Notes under the pieces: model-generated
What the model was told of the DNA's origin: nothing
The model's input: only the letters and a program-made list of their open reading frames with translations
Database searches by the model: none
Shown: positions 35,757 to 45,609 of the stretch, piece after piece
Layout: each line of letters opens with the position of its first letter
Position numbering within the stretch: position 1 is the first letter of the stretch
NCBI GenBank assembly: GCA_965199235.1
Contig: CBDAQU010000002.1
Coordinates: 558,001-622,000, forward strand
Reading direction: 5' to 3'
DNA from: BOG-908 sp965199235
GTDB lineage: Bacteria > Pseudomonadota > Alphaproteobacteria > Acetobacterales > Acetobacteraceae
DNA length: 64,000 bases
Position numbers and translations under genes: made by a program

Positions 35757-37036
35757 TACCCGTGCTCGATCCGTATCAGCGAAGGCCGCTCCAGCACCGC
35801 GTCCAGCCGTTCGATCCGGTCCAGGGCGGCGCGCATCGCCGTCTCGCGCGTGTCGTGCGTGACGAGCACGATCGGCACCGTTTCGCCGGGCGAGCGGCCG
35901 TGCTGCAGCATGCTTTCCAGCGACACGCCGGTATCGCGCAGCGCGGCCGTCACGTCGGCGATCACGCCCGGGCGGTCCACCACCATCAGCCGCAGGTAGT
36001 AGGCGCCGGTATGGGCCGACATCGGCACCGAGGGCGCCTGGCTTAGATGTGCCGACGCCGCCCCCCAGACCGGCACCGGCCGGCCGCGCGCGATATCAAT
36101 CAGGTCGGCAACTACCGCGGATGCCGTCGGGCCGCCACCTGCGCCGCGTCCCTCCAGCATCACCCGGCCTGCAAAATCGCCTTCAACCACTACCGCGTTG
36201 TAAACGCCGTCGACGCGCGCCAGTGGCGCACCTTCGGGCACCATGCAGGGATGCACGCGGCTCTCGATCCCGGCTTCGGTTTCGCGCGCGATGCCAAGCA
36301 GCTTGATCCGGTAGCCGAGTTCCTTGGCAAACGACTGGTCGAGCGAGGAGATCGTGCGGATACCCTCGACGTGGATGTCCGAAAAACTGACCGGCCTGCC
36401 GAAGGCGAGGGCCGCAAGAATGGCCAGCTTGTGCGCGGCATCGATGCCGTCCACGTCAAAGGATGGATCGAGCTCGGCGTAGCCCAGGCGTTGCGCGTCG
36501 GCCAGCACTTCGGCGAACTCCCGGCCGCGCTCGCGCATGGTGGTCAGGATGTAGTTGCAGGTGCCGTTCAGTATGCCGGCGATGCGCCGGATGCGGTTGC
36601 CGGCCAGGCCCTCTCGCACCGTCTTGATCACCGGGATACCGCCTGCGACGGCCGCCTCGTAAGCCAGCGCCGCGCCGCTCGCCTCGGCAGCCGCACCCAA
36701 TGCGGCGCCGTGCAGGGCGAGCAGCGCCTTGTTCGCGGTCACCACGGGGCGGCCGACTTGCAGCGCGGTCAGCACAACCGAGCGGGCCGGGTCCTCCGAG
36801 CCGCCGATCAGTTCGGCCACCACGTCAACGTCGGGGTCGGCCGCCAGCGCCACAGGATCGTCGTACCAGCGCAAGGCGGCCACCGAAAAACCGCGGTCGC
36901 GCGCGCGGTCGCGGGCCGACACCGCGGTGACCGTGATCGGCCGGCCGGCGCGGGCGGCCACGATGTCGGCGTTCTCGCGCAACAGGCGCAGCACGCCGGC
37001 GCCGACCGTGCCGAGGCCGGCGATCCCGACTTTCAA
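35756..37036 (-). CDS. hom: homoserine dehydrogenase
   Basis: About 426 residues. It reduces aspartate semialdehyde to homoserine with NAD(P)H, feeding threonine, methionine and isoleucine synthesis. The Rossmann motif KVGIAGLGTVGAGVLRLL starts the protein, which fixes the start at a TTG (37036) just after the aminotransferase stop. NKALLA and AGGIPVIKTVREGL followed by NGTCNYILTTM are the family signatures. A C-terminal ACT domain (LRLMVVDRPGVIADVTAALR) gives amino-acid feedback. It lies 11 bases downstream of the AlaC-like gene on the same strand, the usual alphaproteobacterial pairing. Confidence 0.95.
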   Translation of the reverse strand: MKVGIAGLGTVGAGVLRLLRENADIVAARAGRPITVTAVSARDRARDRGFSVAALRWYDDPVALAADPDVDVVAELIGGSEDPARSVVLTALQVGRPVVTANKALLALHGAALGAAAEASGAALAYEAAVAGGIPVIKTVREGLAGNRIRRIAGILNGTCNYILTTMRERGREFAEVLADAQRLGYAELDPSFDVDGIDAAHKLAILAALAFGRPVSFSDIHVEGIRTISSLDQSFAKELGYRIKLLGIARETEAGIESRVHPCMVPEGAPLARVDGVYNAVVVEGDFAGRVMLEGRGAGGGPTASAVVADLIDIARGRPVPVWGAASAHLSQAPSVPMSAHTGAYYLRLMVVDRPGVIADVTAALRDTGVSLESMLQHGRSPGETVPIVLVTHDTRETAMRAALDRIERLDAVLERPSLIRIEHG

Positions 37037-37047
37037 CGCACCGTCGG

Positions 37048-38268
<1,221 letters not shown>

Positions 38269-38388
38269 CGGCAGGCCTCGGTCGGGCGTGAGACAGGTTA
38301 GAGCGGGGTGCGCTTTGTTGGAGCAAGGTAAGGATGGGGGACGCTGTTCCCCAAACCGCCTGCTGGGGTGCCTGGCCCTGGTGGGGTT

Positions 38389-38407
38389 TTAGGGGCAGAG
38401 CCCCTAA
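38389..38407. terminator. terminator-like hairpin after the OmpA-like lipoprotein gene
   Basis: Perfect stem TTAGGGGC, loop AGA, GCCCCTAA, about 30 bases beyond the 3' end of the leftward OmpA-like gene and before the AlaC-like gene. The stem core (GGGGCAGAGCCCC) is the same as at 35.74 kb. The preceding bases (38336-38385) are a C/G-rich stretch resembling 5.66-5.70 kb. Confidence 0.55.
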
Positions 38408-38438
38408 CCTTGCTTACCACACCAAAACACATCCCGCT

Positions 38439-39407
38439 CTAAATGAACCTGAGCACCGCGCCGCGGCCGAAGGCGTTTGCGCCGATGCGTATGGTGCCGG
38501 CGGGCACGTGCTGTGCCGCCAGCACCTCGGCGACCGCGCGGGCGCGGCTGAGCGCCAGGGCGATGGCGGTTGTCTGGCCCCCGGGCGAGTCGTCGGCGGC
38601 GTCGCCCAGGCCGATGATTTCGATGGATCGGCCGCCGGCGCTTTTGCCGAAGTCGCGGACGGCCTGGGCTTGCGATTGCGACAGGACGGTGCTGTCCGCG
38701 CCGAAGAACACGCGCGTGCCGGGCGGCGGGGGCTGCTGGATGCTGACCACGCGCTGTGTGGGCGCCGGTTCGGCTGGCACGCCTTCGAAGGTCGCGGGCG
38801 GCGGCGGTGCGTCGGGGATGGGCGGCAGGCCTGACATGTCGGCGGGCGCGCCTGCCAACGTCAACGGCGTGCCGGGCGGCGGGCCGATATCGGCCAGGAC
38901 AGGCACGGTCGCGTTCGGCTGGGCCGGCTGGGGCGAGGCTGGTGGCGGCTGTTCGGGCGTGGGCGGCGCCTCTGCGGTTTCAAGCGTGGCGTTGGCCACG
39001 GGTGGCGCGTTGGGCGGTGGAGCGGGTGGCAATCCAGGTGGCGGCGGGACGTGCTCGATCGGCGTGTCGGCCGCGGTGCGCTGGGTGCGGTCGCGCTCGG
39101 CTGCAAGCTGCGCCTGCAGCGACCGGCGGTAGCCGATATCGGCCACCGCCGGCTTGGGCGGCACCGTGCCGAGTTTCGGATAGGGTTGGCCCACGCCGGG
39201 CGGGGGCGGCCGTTGTGCGGCGATGGTGCCGCCCTCGAGGTTGTGGAACAGGTCGATCGGGCCCCCCAGCGGGTCGCTGCAACCGCCCAGCGCGCAGCAG
39301 AGCGCCACCGCGCGAAACGCTGTGCTGCATGGTGCTGCGGTGCGGAACACGACGCCGGGTTGAACCCGCGCCTGCTGGCTCCTACCCTCATCCTTACAAC
39401 CAGGCAT
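38439..39407 (-). CDS. proline-rich OmpA-like lipoprotein
   Basis: Up to 322 residues. A GTG at 39350 may be the true start because it places the lipobox (CALGGC) at a normal distance. The middle (about 60-230) is an extended Pro/Ala-rich region. The C-terminus carries a degenerate OmpA-type domain: TRVFFGADSTVLSQSQAQAV, IEIIGLGDAAD and LSRARAVAEVLAAQHVP. The layout suggests an outer-membrane lipoprotein reaching into the periplasm to peptidoglycan, but the diaminopimelate-binding residues are not all obvious. It is divergent from phaC, which shares the upstream region. Confidence 0.75.
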   Translation of the reverse strand: MPGCKDEGRSQQARVQPGVVFRTAAPCSTAFRAVALCCALGGCSDPLGGPIDLFHNLEGGTIAAQRPPPPGVGQPYPKLGTVPPKPAVADIGYRRSLQAQLAAERDRTQRTAADTPIEHVPPPPGLPPAPPPNAPPVANATLETAEAPPTPEQPPPASPQPAQPNATVPVLADIGPPPGTPLTLAGAPADMSGLPPIPDAPPPPATFEGVPAEPAPTQRVVSIQQPPPPGTRVFFGADSTVLSQSQAQAVRDFGKSAGGRSIEIIGLGDAADDSPGGQTTAIALALSRARAVAEVLAAQHVPAGTIRIGANAFGRGAVLRFI

Positions 39408-39476
39408 AAAGCCGCAGCCTCCGATCGACGCGCCGGTCTAGCCGGACCAGCGCCCGCCGGAAAGGACACACAGGAA

Positions 39477-41318
39477 ATGCCCACAACGCCCGAATCAGGC
39501 GATCCGCGCCTCAAGCCGGATCTGCTGTCGCCGGACCTCAAGCTCGGCGAGTTTAAGCTGGCCGACCCGGAGGTGATAGGCCGCTCGATGGCCGACGTGG
39601 CCGAGCGGTCGCAGCGCATCGTGGGCGATTGGCTGGAGCGCCAGTCGCGCACGCCCACGGCCAACGCCGAGCCGCTGAAGATCGGTCAGGCCTTTCTGGA
39701 GATGACTGCCAAGCTGATGCAGAACCCGGTCCGCCTGGTGCAGGCGCAGATCGGCTTCTGGCAGGATTACGTGACGCTGTGGCAAAGCACCACGAGGCGC
39801 ATGGCGGGCCTGGACGGCAAGCCGGTGATCGAGCCTGACGCCAAGGACAAGCGTTTTCGCGACGATGCCTGGCAGCAGAGCGAGGTATTCGACTTCATCA
39901 AGCAGAGCTACCTGCTGTCCGCGCGCTACGTGAACGACGTGGTGGGCGGCGTGGACGGGCTGGAGCCGCAGACCGCCAAAAAGGTGGATTTCTACGCGCG
40001 CCAGTTCATGGACGCGATCAGCCCGTCGAACTTCGTGCTGACCAACCCCGAGGTGCTCCGGCGCACGCGCGAGACGGGCGGAGAAAACCTGTTGCGTGGC
40101 CTTAACAATCTGCTCGCCGACCTCGAACGAGGGCGCGGCAAGCTCAGCATCAGGATGACCGACCCGGACGCGTTCAAGCTGGGCGAAAACATCGCCGTGT
40201 CACCGGGACATGTGGTGTTCCAGAACGAGCTGATCCAGCTGATCCAGTATGCACCGAGCACGGAGACGGTGCTGAAGCGGCCTCTGCTGATCCTGCCGCC
40301 CTGGATCAACAAGTTCTACATCCTTGATCTGCGGCCGAAGAACAGCCTTGTGCGCTATGCCGTCAACCAGGGGCACACGGTGTTCATGGTCAGTTGGGTG
40401 AACCCCGACGAAAGTCTCTCCGAGGCCGGTTTCGAGGACTACATGCACAAGGGCGTCTTTGCCGCGCTCGACGCCATCGAGGCAGCGACCGGAGAGCGTG
40501 AGGTCAACGCGATCGGCTACTGCCTGGGCGGCACGCTGCTCGGCGCGACCCTGGCCTGGATGGCGAACCGAGGCATCGACCGCGTAAAATCGGCCACCTT
40601 CTTCGTCTGCCTGCTGGATTTCGAAGAGGCGGGCGAGCTCAGCGTGTTCATCGACGAGGAGCAGCTGCGCGCGCTGGAGGGCCGCATGCAGCAGCAGGGC
40701 TACCTCGAAGGCAGCGACATGGCCGCAACCTTCAATATGCTTCGCGCCAACGACCTTATCTGGTCGTTCGTGGTCAACAACTACCTGCTCGGCAACGACC
40801 CGTTTCCCTTCGACCTGCTGTATTGGAACGCAGACGCCACACGCATGCCGGCGCGCATGCATAGCTTCTACCTGCGCAACATGTATCAGCAAAACCTGCT
40901 GTCCAAGCCGGGCGGCGTGACGTTGGATGGCGAGGCGCTGGATCTGGGCAAGGTGACGGCGCCCGCCTACTTCCTTTCCACGCGCGAGGACCACATCGCG
41001 CCCTGGCGTTCCACCTATCGGGGGACCCAGTTGCTGGGCGGCGAAAAGCGTTTCGTGCTTGCCGCCTCCGGCCACATCGCCGGCGTGGTGAACCCGCCAG
41101 ACGGCGGCAAGTACAACCACTGGGTCAACGAGGCGCTTCCCCCGTCGGCGCAGGACTGGCTGGAGGGTGCCTCCGAGATGTCGGGTTCCTGGTGGAACGA
41201 TTGGAACCGCTGGGTGACAGCGCGCGCGCCCGAGCAGGTGCAGGCCCGCGTGCCGGGCGACGGCAGGCTGGCGATCATCGAGCACGCGCCGGGCAGCTAT
41301 GTGAGGGTGAAATCCTAG
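39477..41318 (+). CDS. phaC: class I polyhydroxyalkanoate synthase
   Basis: 613 residues; polymerises (R)-3-hydroxyacyl-CoA, mainly 3-hydroxybutyryl-CoA, on the surface of carbon-storage granules. The N-terminal PhaC domain is present (LIQLIQYAPSTETVLKRPLL) and the lipase-like box GYCLGG places the nucleophile at Cys349. Asp505 (STREDHIAPW) and His533 (ASGHIAGVVNPPDG) complete the triad. Length and motifs fit class I, which needs no second subunit. The upstream open frame overlaps the OmpA-like gene, so the ATG at 39477 is preferred. phaA, phaB and phasin genes are not next to it. Confidence 0.95.
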   Translation: MPTTPESGDPRLKPDLLSPDLKLGEFKLADPEVIGRSMADVAERSQRIVGDWLERQSRTPTANAEPLKIGQAFLEMTAKLMQNPVRLVQAQIGFWQDYVTLWQSTTRRMAGLDGKPVIEPDAKDKRFRDDAWQQSEVFDFIKQSYLLSARYVNDVVGGVDGLEPQTAKKVDFYARQFMDAISPSNFVLTNPEVLRRTRETGGENLLRGLNNLLADLERGRGKLSIRMTDPDAFKLGENIAVSPGHVVFQNELIQLIQYAPSTETVLKRPLLILPPWINKFYILDLRPKNSLVRYAVNQGHTVFMVSWVNPDESLSEAGFEDYMHKGVFAALDAIEAATGEREVNAIGYCLGGTLLGATLAWMANRGIDRVKSATFFVCLLDFEEAGELSVFIDEEQLRALEGRMQQQGYLEGSDMAATFNMLRANDLIWSFVVNNYLLGNDPFPFDLLYWNADATRMPARMHSFYLRNMYQQNLLSKPGGVTLDGEALDLGKVTAPAYFLSTREDHIAPWRSTYRGTQLLGGEKRFVLAASGHIAGVVNPPDGGKYNHWVNEALPPSAQDWLEGASEMSGSWWNDWNRWVTARAPEQVQARVPGDGRLAIIEHAPGSYVRVKS

Positions 41319-41499
41319 ACGGGGTGACGACTTTGCTCGCTCGACCGTTCCAGGCTTTGTGACGGCACCGTCTCCGTACACGTTTGCGTGTAGTTCGGGG
41401 CTGGGCCGTATTCCGGTAATCTTCGTTAAGGATTGACGGCCAGAGTGGCGGGCGAGGGGTCGGTCGTTTCGGCCTGCTCGCCAACAGCACTGGTCCGAC

Positions 41500-42996
41500 A
41501 TGCACCTTTTCCAAATCGCCGGCTGCGCCGCCGACCATTCGAGCCTGCTGATCGCAGCACTGGCTTTGCTGTGCTGGGTCCCGGCATCGATCCTACTGAT
41601 GATACATTCGCATCGGCAGGCCGGGAAGCAGCAGGCGCAGGCGCAGGCGTTGCAGGCGCAGTTGCAAGTGGAGCTGTTCAGGGTCGGCAGGCTGGACAGC
41701 CTGACAGGCCTACCGAGCCGGGCGGTGTTCCTCGACACCATATCGACCGCGTTTGCCGGCGGGCGGCCGTTTGCTCTTCTGCTGATCGACATCGACGAGT
41801 TTTCCACGGTGAACGCCAGTTTCGGCGAGGCCACCGGCGACGACGTGCTGCGGCTGTTCGCCGACAGGCTGCGCGCCCTGGCCGGCCGGCGCGAGCATGC
41901 GGCCCGCCTGGATGGGGACGCGTTCGCGCTGCTCATCGACGACGCGGACGCGTTGAAGGCGCTTGCCGAAACGGCTGGCCGCATCCTGCGTGACCTCACG
42001 CTGCCCTGCGCGGCGGGAGGCCAGCTCATCGATCTCGGCATCAGCATCGGCGTGGCGCTGGCACCCAGCCACGGCGAGAGCGCGGAAGCTCTGCTGAGGG
42101 CCGCGAGCCTTGCCCAGCATCAGGCGAGGAACGCCGGCGGCAACCGCTGGCTGCTGTGTGAGCAGGACATCATCCTGGCCGCCAGATCACGCCACCATTC
42201 GCGCCAGGAGCTCAAGCACGCTATCGCGGCAGGGCAGATCGTTCCCTGGTACCAGCCGATCATGCACCTGCCATCGGGCGAGATCGCCAAGTTCGAAGTA
42301 CTCGCACGCTGGGACCATCCCAGCCAGGGCATACTCACGCCGGACGAGTTCATTCCGCTGGCCGAGGAGATGGGGCTCTCCGGGCATGTCAGCATGGCGC
42401 TCCTGCGGCAGGTCTCGACCGATTGCCGGGATTGGCCGGAGACCTGCCGGTTTGCCTTCAACGTATCGGCCAGCCAGGTCAGGGAGCTGACCGACCTTCT
42501 AAGAAACCAGCCGGGCGAGTGGCAGCGCCGCATGGATCTGAGCCGGATGGACGTGGAGATCACGGAAGCGGCGCTGATGCACGACCGTGTCCTGGCGCGC
42601 GAGCTGATCGACACGCTGCACGAGCATGGAGCGCGGGCAGGGCTGGACAATTTCGGCACCGGCAACTCGAATTTTTCGTTCCTGCAGGAGATGCCCTTCG
42701 ACAGCATCAAGATTGGCAGGACGTTCATCCAGAACCTGATCGACGACCCGAGGGCGGAAGCCTGCGTGCGCGCCATGCTGTGGCTCGGGCAAGGGCTCGG
42801 CGTCGACATGGTTGCAGCCGGCGTGGAGACGGCAGAGGTTGCCGGCCGACTGAGCGAGCTTGGCTGCTGTTTCGCGCAGGGCTTCCTCTTCGCACGGCCT
42901 ACACCGGCGGCCGGGATACCGGCGATGTTCGGCGGCGCGACGCCCCATCATCCGGCAACCCACCATGCCGCTCTCGGAGTTGCCAGCTTGGCTTGA
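41500..42996 (+). CDS. degenerate GGDEF-EAL protein, membrane anchored
   Basis: 498 residues. One N-terminal membrane helix (SSLLIAALALLCWVPASILL), a Gln/Ala coiled coil (about 40-60), then GGDEF and EAL domains. The cyclase motif reads DGDAF (138-142), so diguanylate cyclase activity should be lost. In the EAL domain the motif is EVL (266), DDFGTG has become DNFGTG (383), KIDKSF has become KIGRTF, and the general-base Glu of AEGVET is Ala (440). Phosphodiesterase activity is therefore doubtful; binding c-di-GMP as a receptor or scaffold is more likely. It follows phaC by about 180 bases. Confidence 0.88.
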   Translation: MHLFQIAGCAADHSSLLIAALALLCWVPASILLMIHSHRQAGKQQAQAQALQAQLQVELFRVGRLDSLTGLPSRAVFLDTISTAFAGGRPFALLLIDIDEFSTVNASFGEATGDDVLRLFADRLRALAGRREHAARLDGDAFALLIDDADALKALAETAGRILRDLTLPCAAGGQLIDLGISIGVALAPSHGESAEALLRAASLAQHQARNAGGNRWLLCEQDIILAARSRHHSRQELKHAIAAGQIVPWYQPIMHLPSGEIAKFEVLARWDHPSQGILTPDEFIPLAEEMGLSGHVSMALLRQVSTDCRDWPETCRFAFNVSASQVRELTDLLRNQPGEWQRRMDLSRMDVEITEAALMHDRVLARELIDTLHEHGARAGLDNFGTGNSNFSFLQEMPFDSIKIGRTFIQNLIDDPRAEACVRAMLWLGQGLGVDMVAAGVETAEVAGRLSELGCCFAQGFLFARPTPAAGIPAMFGGATPHHPATHHAALGVASLA

Positions 42997-43021
42997 TTGC
43001 CGCTGATCCTGGTGCGGAGAC

Positions 43022-44062
43022 CTACCTGACGGTCGGACCCGCAGCGTCGACTTCCATCGAGCTCGTGCTCAGCGGCCGAGGAGAGGCCAAAATGTTCCCC
43101 GCAGAGTCCAGCATGATGATGGTGTAACCCGACCGGCCGCCACCGGGCGCACCAGGAACATCGTAATTGCCCGTGCCGATCTCGCTGGAGAGGTAAGCCA
43201 CCTCGGACGTCATCAAGGCCATGCCGAAATCAGCCAGGGTGCCGAGTGTGCCCGCAGCGTCGATCGAAGGCCGCTCGACGATCCACTCTGCGCTGTTTCC
43301 AAGCAACGATGTCCCCGCAGGCGCCGTGACGCCCGCAACGGTGTACTGCCGCGACTCGATGTTGACGTAGATCACGGTTGCGACCGTGGGGCTGGAAGCC
43401 TGCACCACAACCAGGATCGGTGTACCCGCTTGGATCGGGAAGTTGGTGATCTCGTATTCATAATCCGGGTACCACTCGAACCACGGATAGAACACTGGCG
43501 AGGTGTTGCCGGTGAAGCATCCGGCATCGGCTTCGGTGCCGCCCTGCAGGACGTCGTCGCTGCCGTTGATACCGTCGATGCCTACCCAGATCGACGAGAC
43601 GTCCGTGCCGCCGCACGTTCCGGGCGGCTGCTGCACGGCAGACACGACCCATTGAGCGAACACCTCGGTGTAAGAGCTCGGTCCGTATCTCAGGGCGCTG
43701 TTGAGGACCAGTTCACCGGCCCAATTCGTGCTCGTATAGGTTCCGGCGGAGGCCGCTGTCCGCCGGACCAAGGCTCTGATATGCCGGCGGTTCGTGGCGA
43801 AGACGTCCGGCGCCACGTAGGTTTGCGCGGCGCTCATCGCCCGCGACCAGGCACGGTAGGCGACGGAGTTCTTGGCCAGCGGGTTCGGCCGGCGCGGCAG
43901 GCCGTAGCGTGCCCGTTCCTCGTCGGTGGCCATCAGCGCGTTGAACCCGCTGGGTGGCGCCGCAAGGCTGTAGACCGCGGGGCGATGCTCGGCCTCCTGC
44001 GCCAAAGCCGTTGCCCCCCATCCGATCGAGCCGGCCGCGACCAGTAGTCTTACGATGCTCAT
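43022..44062 (-). CDS. glutamic peptidase, family G1 (eqolisin) type
   Basis: About 346 residues: signal peptide (LLVAAGSIGWGATALAQ), a propeptide-like region to about residue 105, then the catalytic beta-sandwich. Signatures are STNWAGELV, SSIWVGIDG, Gln173 in VLQGGTEAD, YPWFEWYPDYEYEI and Glu259 in NSAEWIVERP. The Gln/Glu pair and their spacing fit the catalytic dyad of scytalidoglutamic peptidase. Such enzymes are secreted and work at acid pH. A GGAG just upstream supports the start at 44062. The protein would be exported and probably self-processes. Family known best from fungi; bacterial members exist. Confidence 0.85.
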   Translation of the reverse strand: MSIVRLLVAAGSIGWGATALAQEAEHRPAVYSLAAPPSGFNALMATDEERARYGLPRRPNPLAKNSVAYRAWSRAMSAAQTYVAPDVFATNRRHIRALVRRTAASAGTYTSTNWAGELVLNSALRYGPSSYTEVFAQWVVSAVQQPPGTCGGTDVSSIWVGIDGINGSDDVLQGGTEADAGCFTGNTSPVFYPWFEWYPDYEYEITNFPIQAGTPILVVVQASSPTVATVIYVNIESRQYTVAGVTAPAGTSLLGNSAEWIVERPSIDAAGTLGTLADFGMALMTSEVAYLSSEIGTGNYDVPGAPGGGRSGYTIIMLDSAGNILASPRPLSTSSMEVDAAGPTVR

Positions 44063-44186
44063 GAATGCTCCGCCCCGATGGCGTGCCAACATCCAGCCGT
44101 TTTAACGGTCTGGCAACGACGATTCTGGTTTTGCCGCATCTCGTGTCGAAATTGCGTTCCCACCATCGTGATCGGGCGCGCCCGCG

Positions 44187-45467
44187 TCAGCTCTCCTGGC
44201 TGGGAGGCGGCCCACGGGTGGCGTCCAGCGTGGCCGCAGGCGCCATGCGCACCACGCTGCCTGAGGCCGCCGCCTGATAGATCGCCTCGATCACGCGCAT
44301 GTCCTGCAAGCCTTCCTCGCCGGGCGTCAGCGGCACGCGGTCGGCGCGTATGGCTTGGGCGTAGGCGTCCATCTCCAGAGCGAACTGGTTTTTCGGCGAC
44401 CAGCGTCGGTGCTCGAGACTCTGGCTCATGCCCGCGCGCCGGCTGACCTGCATGGCCAGGTTGTCGTAGCTGAACGCAGGATCCAGGCCGAACGCCGCCT
44501 CCGTCGCCATCACGCGGAGAAAGCGGTTCTCGTGGTAGGAATAGCCGGAGCTGCAGCTCGCCAGCACGCCCGAGGGAAAGCGCAGCGTGAAGGCGCACAG
44601 ATCCTCGACTTCCCCGAACCGCGGATCGTGCTTCGGCTGGGTGATGCGTGCCGTGACCTCGACCGGCTCCTCGCCGGTGATGAAGCGCGCCGCGTTGAGG
44701 CAGTAAAGCCCCACATCGGGCAGCGATCCGCCGCCCGCCATCGCCTTGTTCAGGCGCCACTGGCCGTTGTTGGCATTGTCCTGGCCGTTGCTCGCCTCGA
44801 TCAGGCGAACCTCCCCATACCTCTTGTCGCGCGCGATCCGGATCAGCTCGCGATACTCTGGCAGGTACTGGCAGCGATAGGCGATCATCAGCTTCCGGCC
44901 GGCCTGGCGGCAGGCATCCACCATGCGCTGGGCTTCGGCAGCCGAATTGGCCATCGGCTTTTCGCACATCACGTGCTTGCCCGCCGCGGCCGCCCGCAGC
45001 GTGTATTCGAGGTGCATGGCGTTGGGCAGCACGACGTAGACGACGTCCACGTCAGGGTTGTTCCTGATGCTGTCGAAATCCTTGTAGTCGTAGAGGTTGC
45101 GCTCCGGCACGTCGTACTGCGCGGCGATCGCGCGCGCCTTTTCACGGTCGCCGCTGACGAGGGCTGCGACCCTGACGTGCTTTGCCTCGGCGAAGCCGGG
45201 CAGGATCTGCGTCAGCGAAAGGTGGCCGAGGCCCACGACCGCAATTCCGAGACGCTTGTTCGTGGGATCGCGCGCCGGGACTTTTCCTGGCATGTCGCTG
45301 GGCGTGTCGAGCGGCGGCAGGCTCACCTGGCCGTTCTTGACCGTGCCGAACAGCGCGCGCGGCTGGCCGGCGTCGGGTTCGGCGGCCTGCGCGGCGCCGA
45401 TCAGCCCCAGGCCGGCCAGGCCGGCGGTGGTCGAACCGACCAGTCCGCGTCGTGTGATCGGCGGCAT
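44187..45467 (-). CDS. Tat-exported Gfo/Idh/MocA oxidoreductase, GFOR-like
   Basis: 426 residues with a twin-arginine leader (ITRRGLVGSTTAGLAGLGL) and a Pro-containing arm, as in Zymomonas glucose-fructose oxidoreductase. The NADP-binding segment IAVVGLGHLSLTQILPGF, VVLPNAMHLEY, GKHVMCEKPMA with the Lys-Pro motif, and LMIAYRCQYLPEY match GFOR closely, including the conserved GEEGLQDMRVI near the end. GFOR couples oxidation of glucose to reduction of fructose in the periplasm with tightly held cofactor. The substrate here is inferred; other sugar oxidoreductases share the fold. Start at 45467 is fixed by the leader. Confidence 0.85.
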   Translation of the reverse strand: MPPITRRGLVGSTTAGLAGLGLIGAAQAAEPDAGQPRALFGTVKNGQVSLPPLDTPSDMPGKVPARDPTNKRLGIAVVGLGHLSLTQILPGFAEAKHVRVAALVSGDREKARAIAAQYDVPERNLYDYKDFDSIRNNPDVDVVYVVLPNAMHLEYTLRAAAAGKHVMCEKPMANSAAEAQRMVDACRQAGRKLMIAYRCQYLPEYRELIRIARDKRYGEVRLIEASNGQDNANNGQWRLNKAMAGGGSLPDVGLYCLNAARFITGEEPVEVTARITQPKHDPRFGEVEDLCAFTLRFPSGVLASCSSGYSYHENRFLRVMATEAAFGLDPAFSYDNLAMQVSRRAGMSQSLEHRRWSPKNQFALEMDAYAQAIRADRVPLTPGEEGLQDMRVIEAIYQAAASGSVVRMAPAATLDATRGPPPSQES

Positions 45468-45609
45468 GGCAAACGCTCCAGTGATCGTGCAGCCAGCAAA
45501 GCCGGTTGCCGGTTGCCAGTTGCCGTCCCCAGGGCGAGAAGCGCGGCATCGTGAAACGCCCAACTGAAACGCCCAATTCTGGGACTTGCAAACTGACCAT
45601 CGGCACCTG

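Noticed and set aside
39051..39476. N-terminal extension of phaC to 39051
   Set aside because: These codons overlap the leftward OmpA-like gene and are unlike PhaC; the ATG at 39477 fits class I length.
40200..42047. 615-codon frame on the - strand opposite phaC and the GGDEF-EAL gene
   Set aside because: It spans the ends of two real genes and the gap between them and has no domain.
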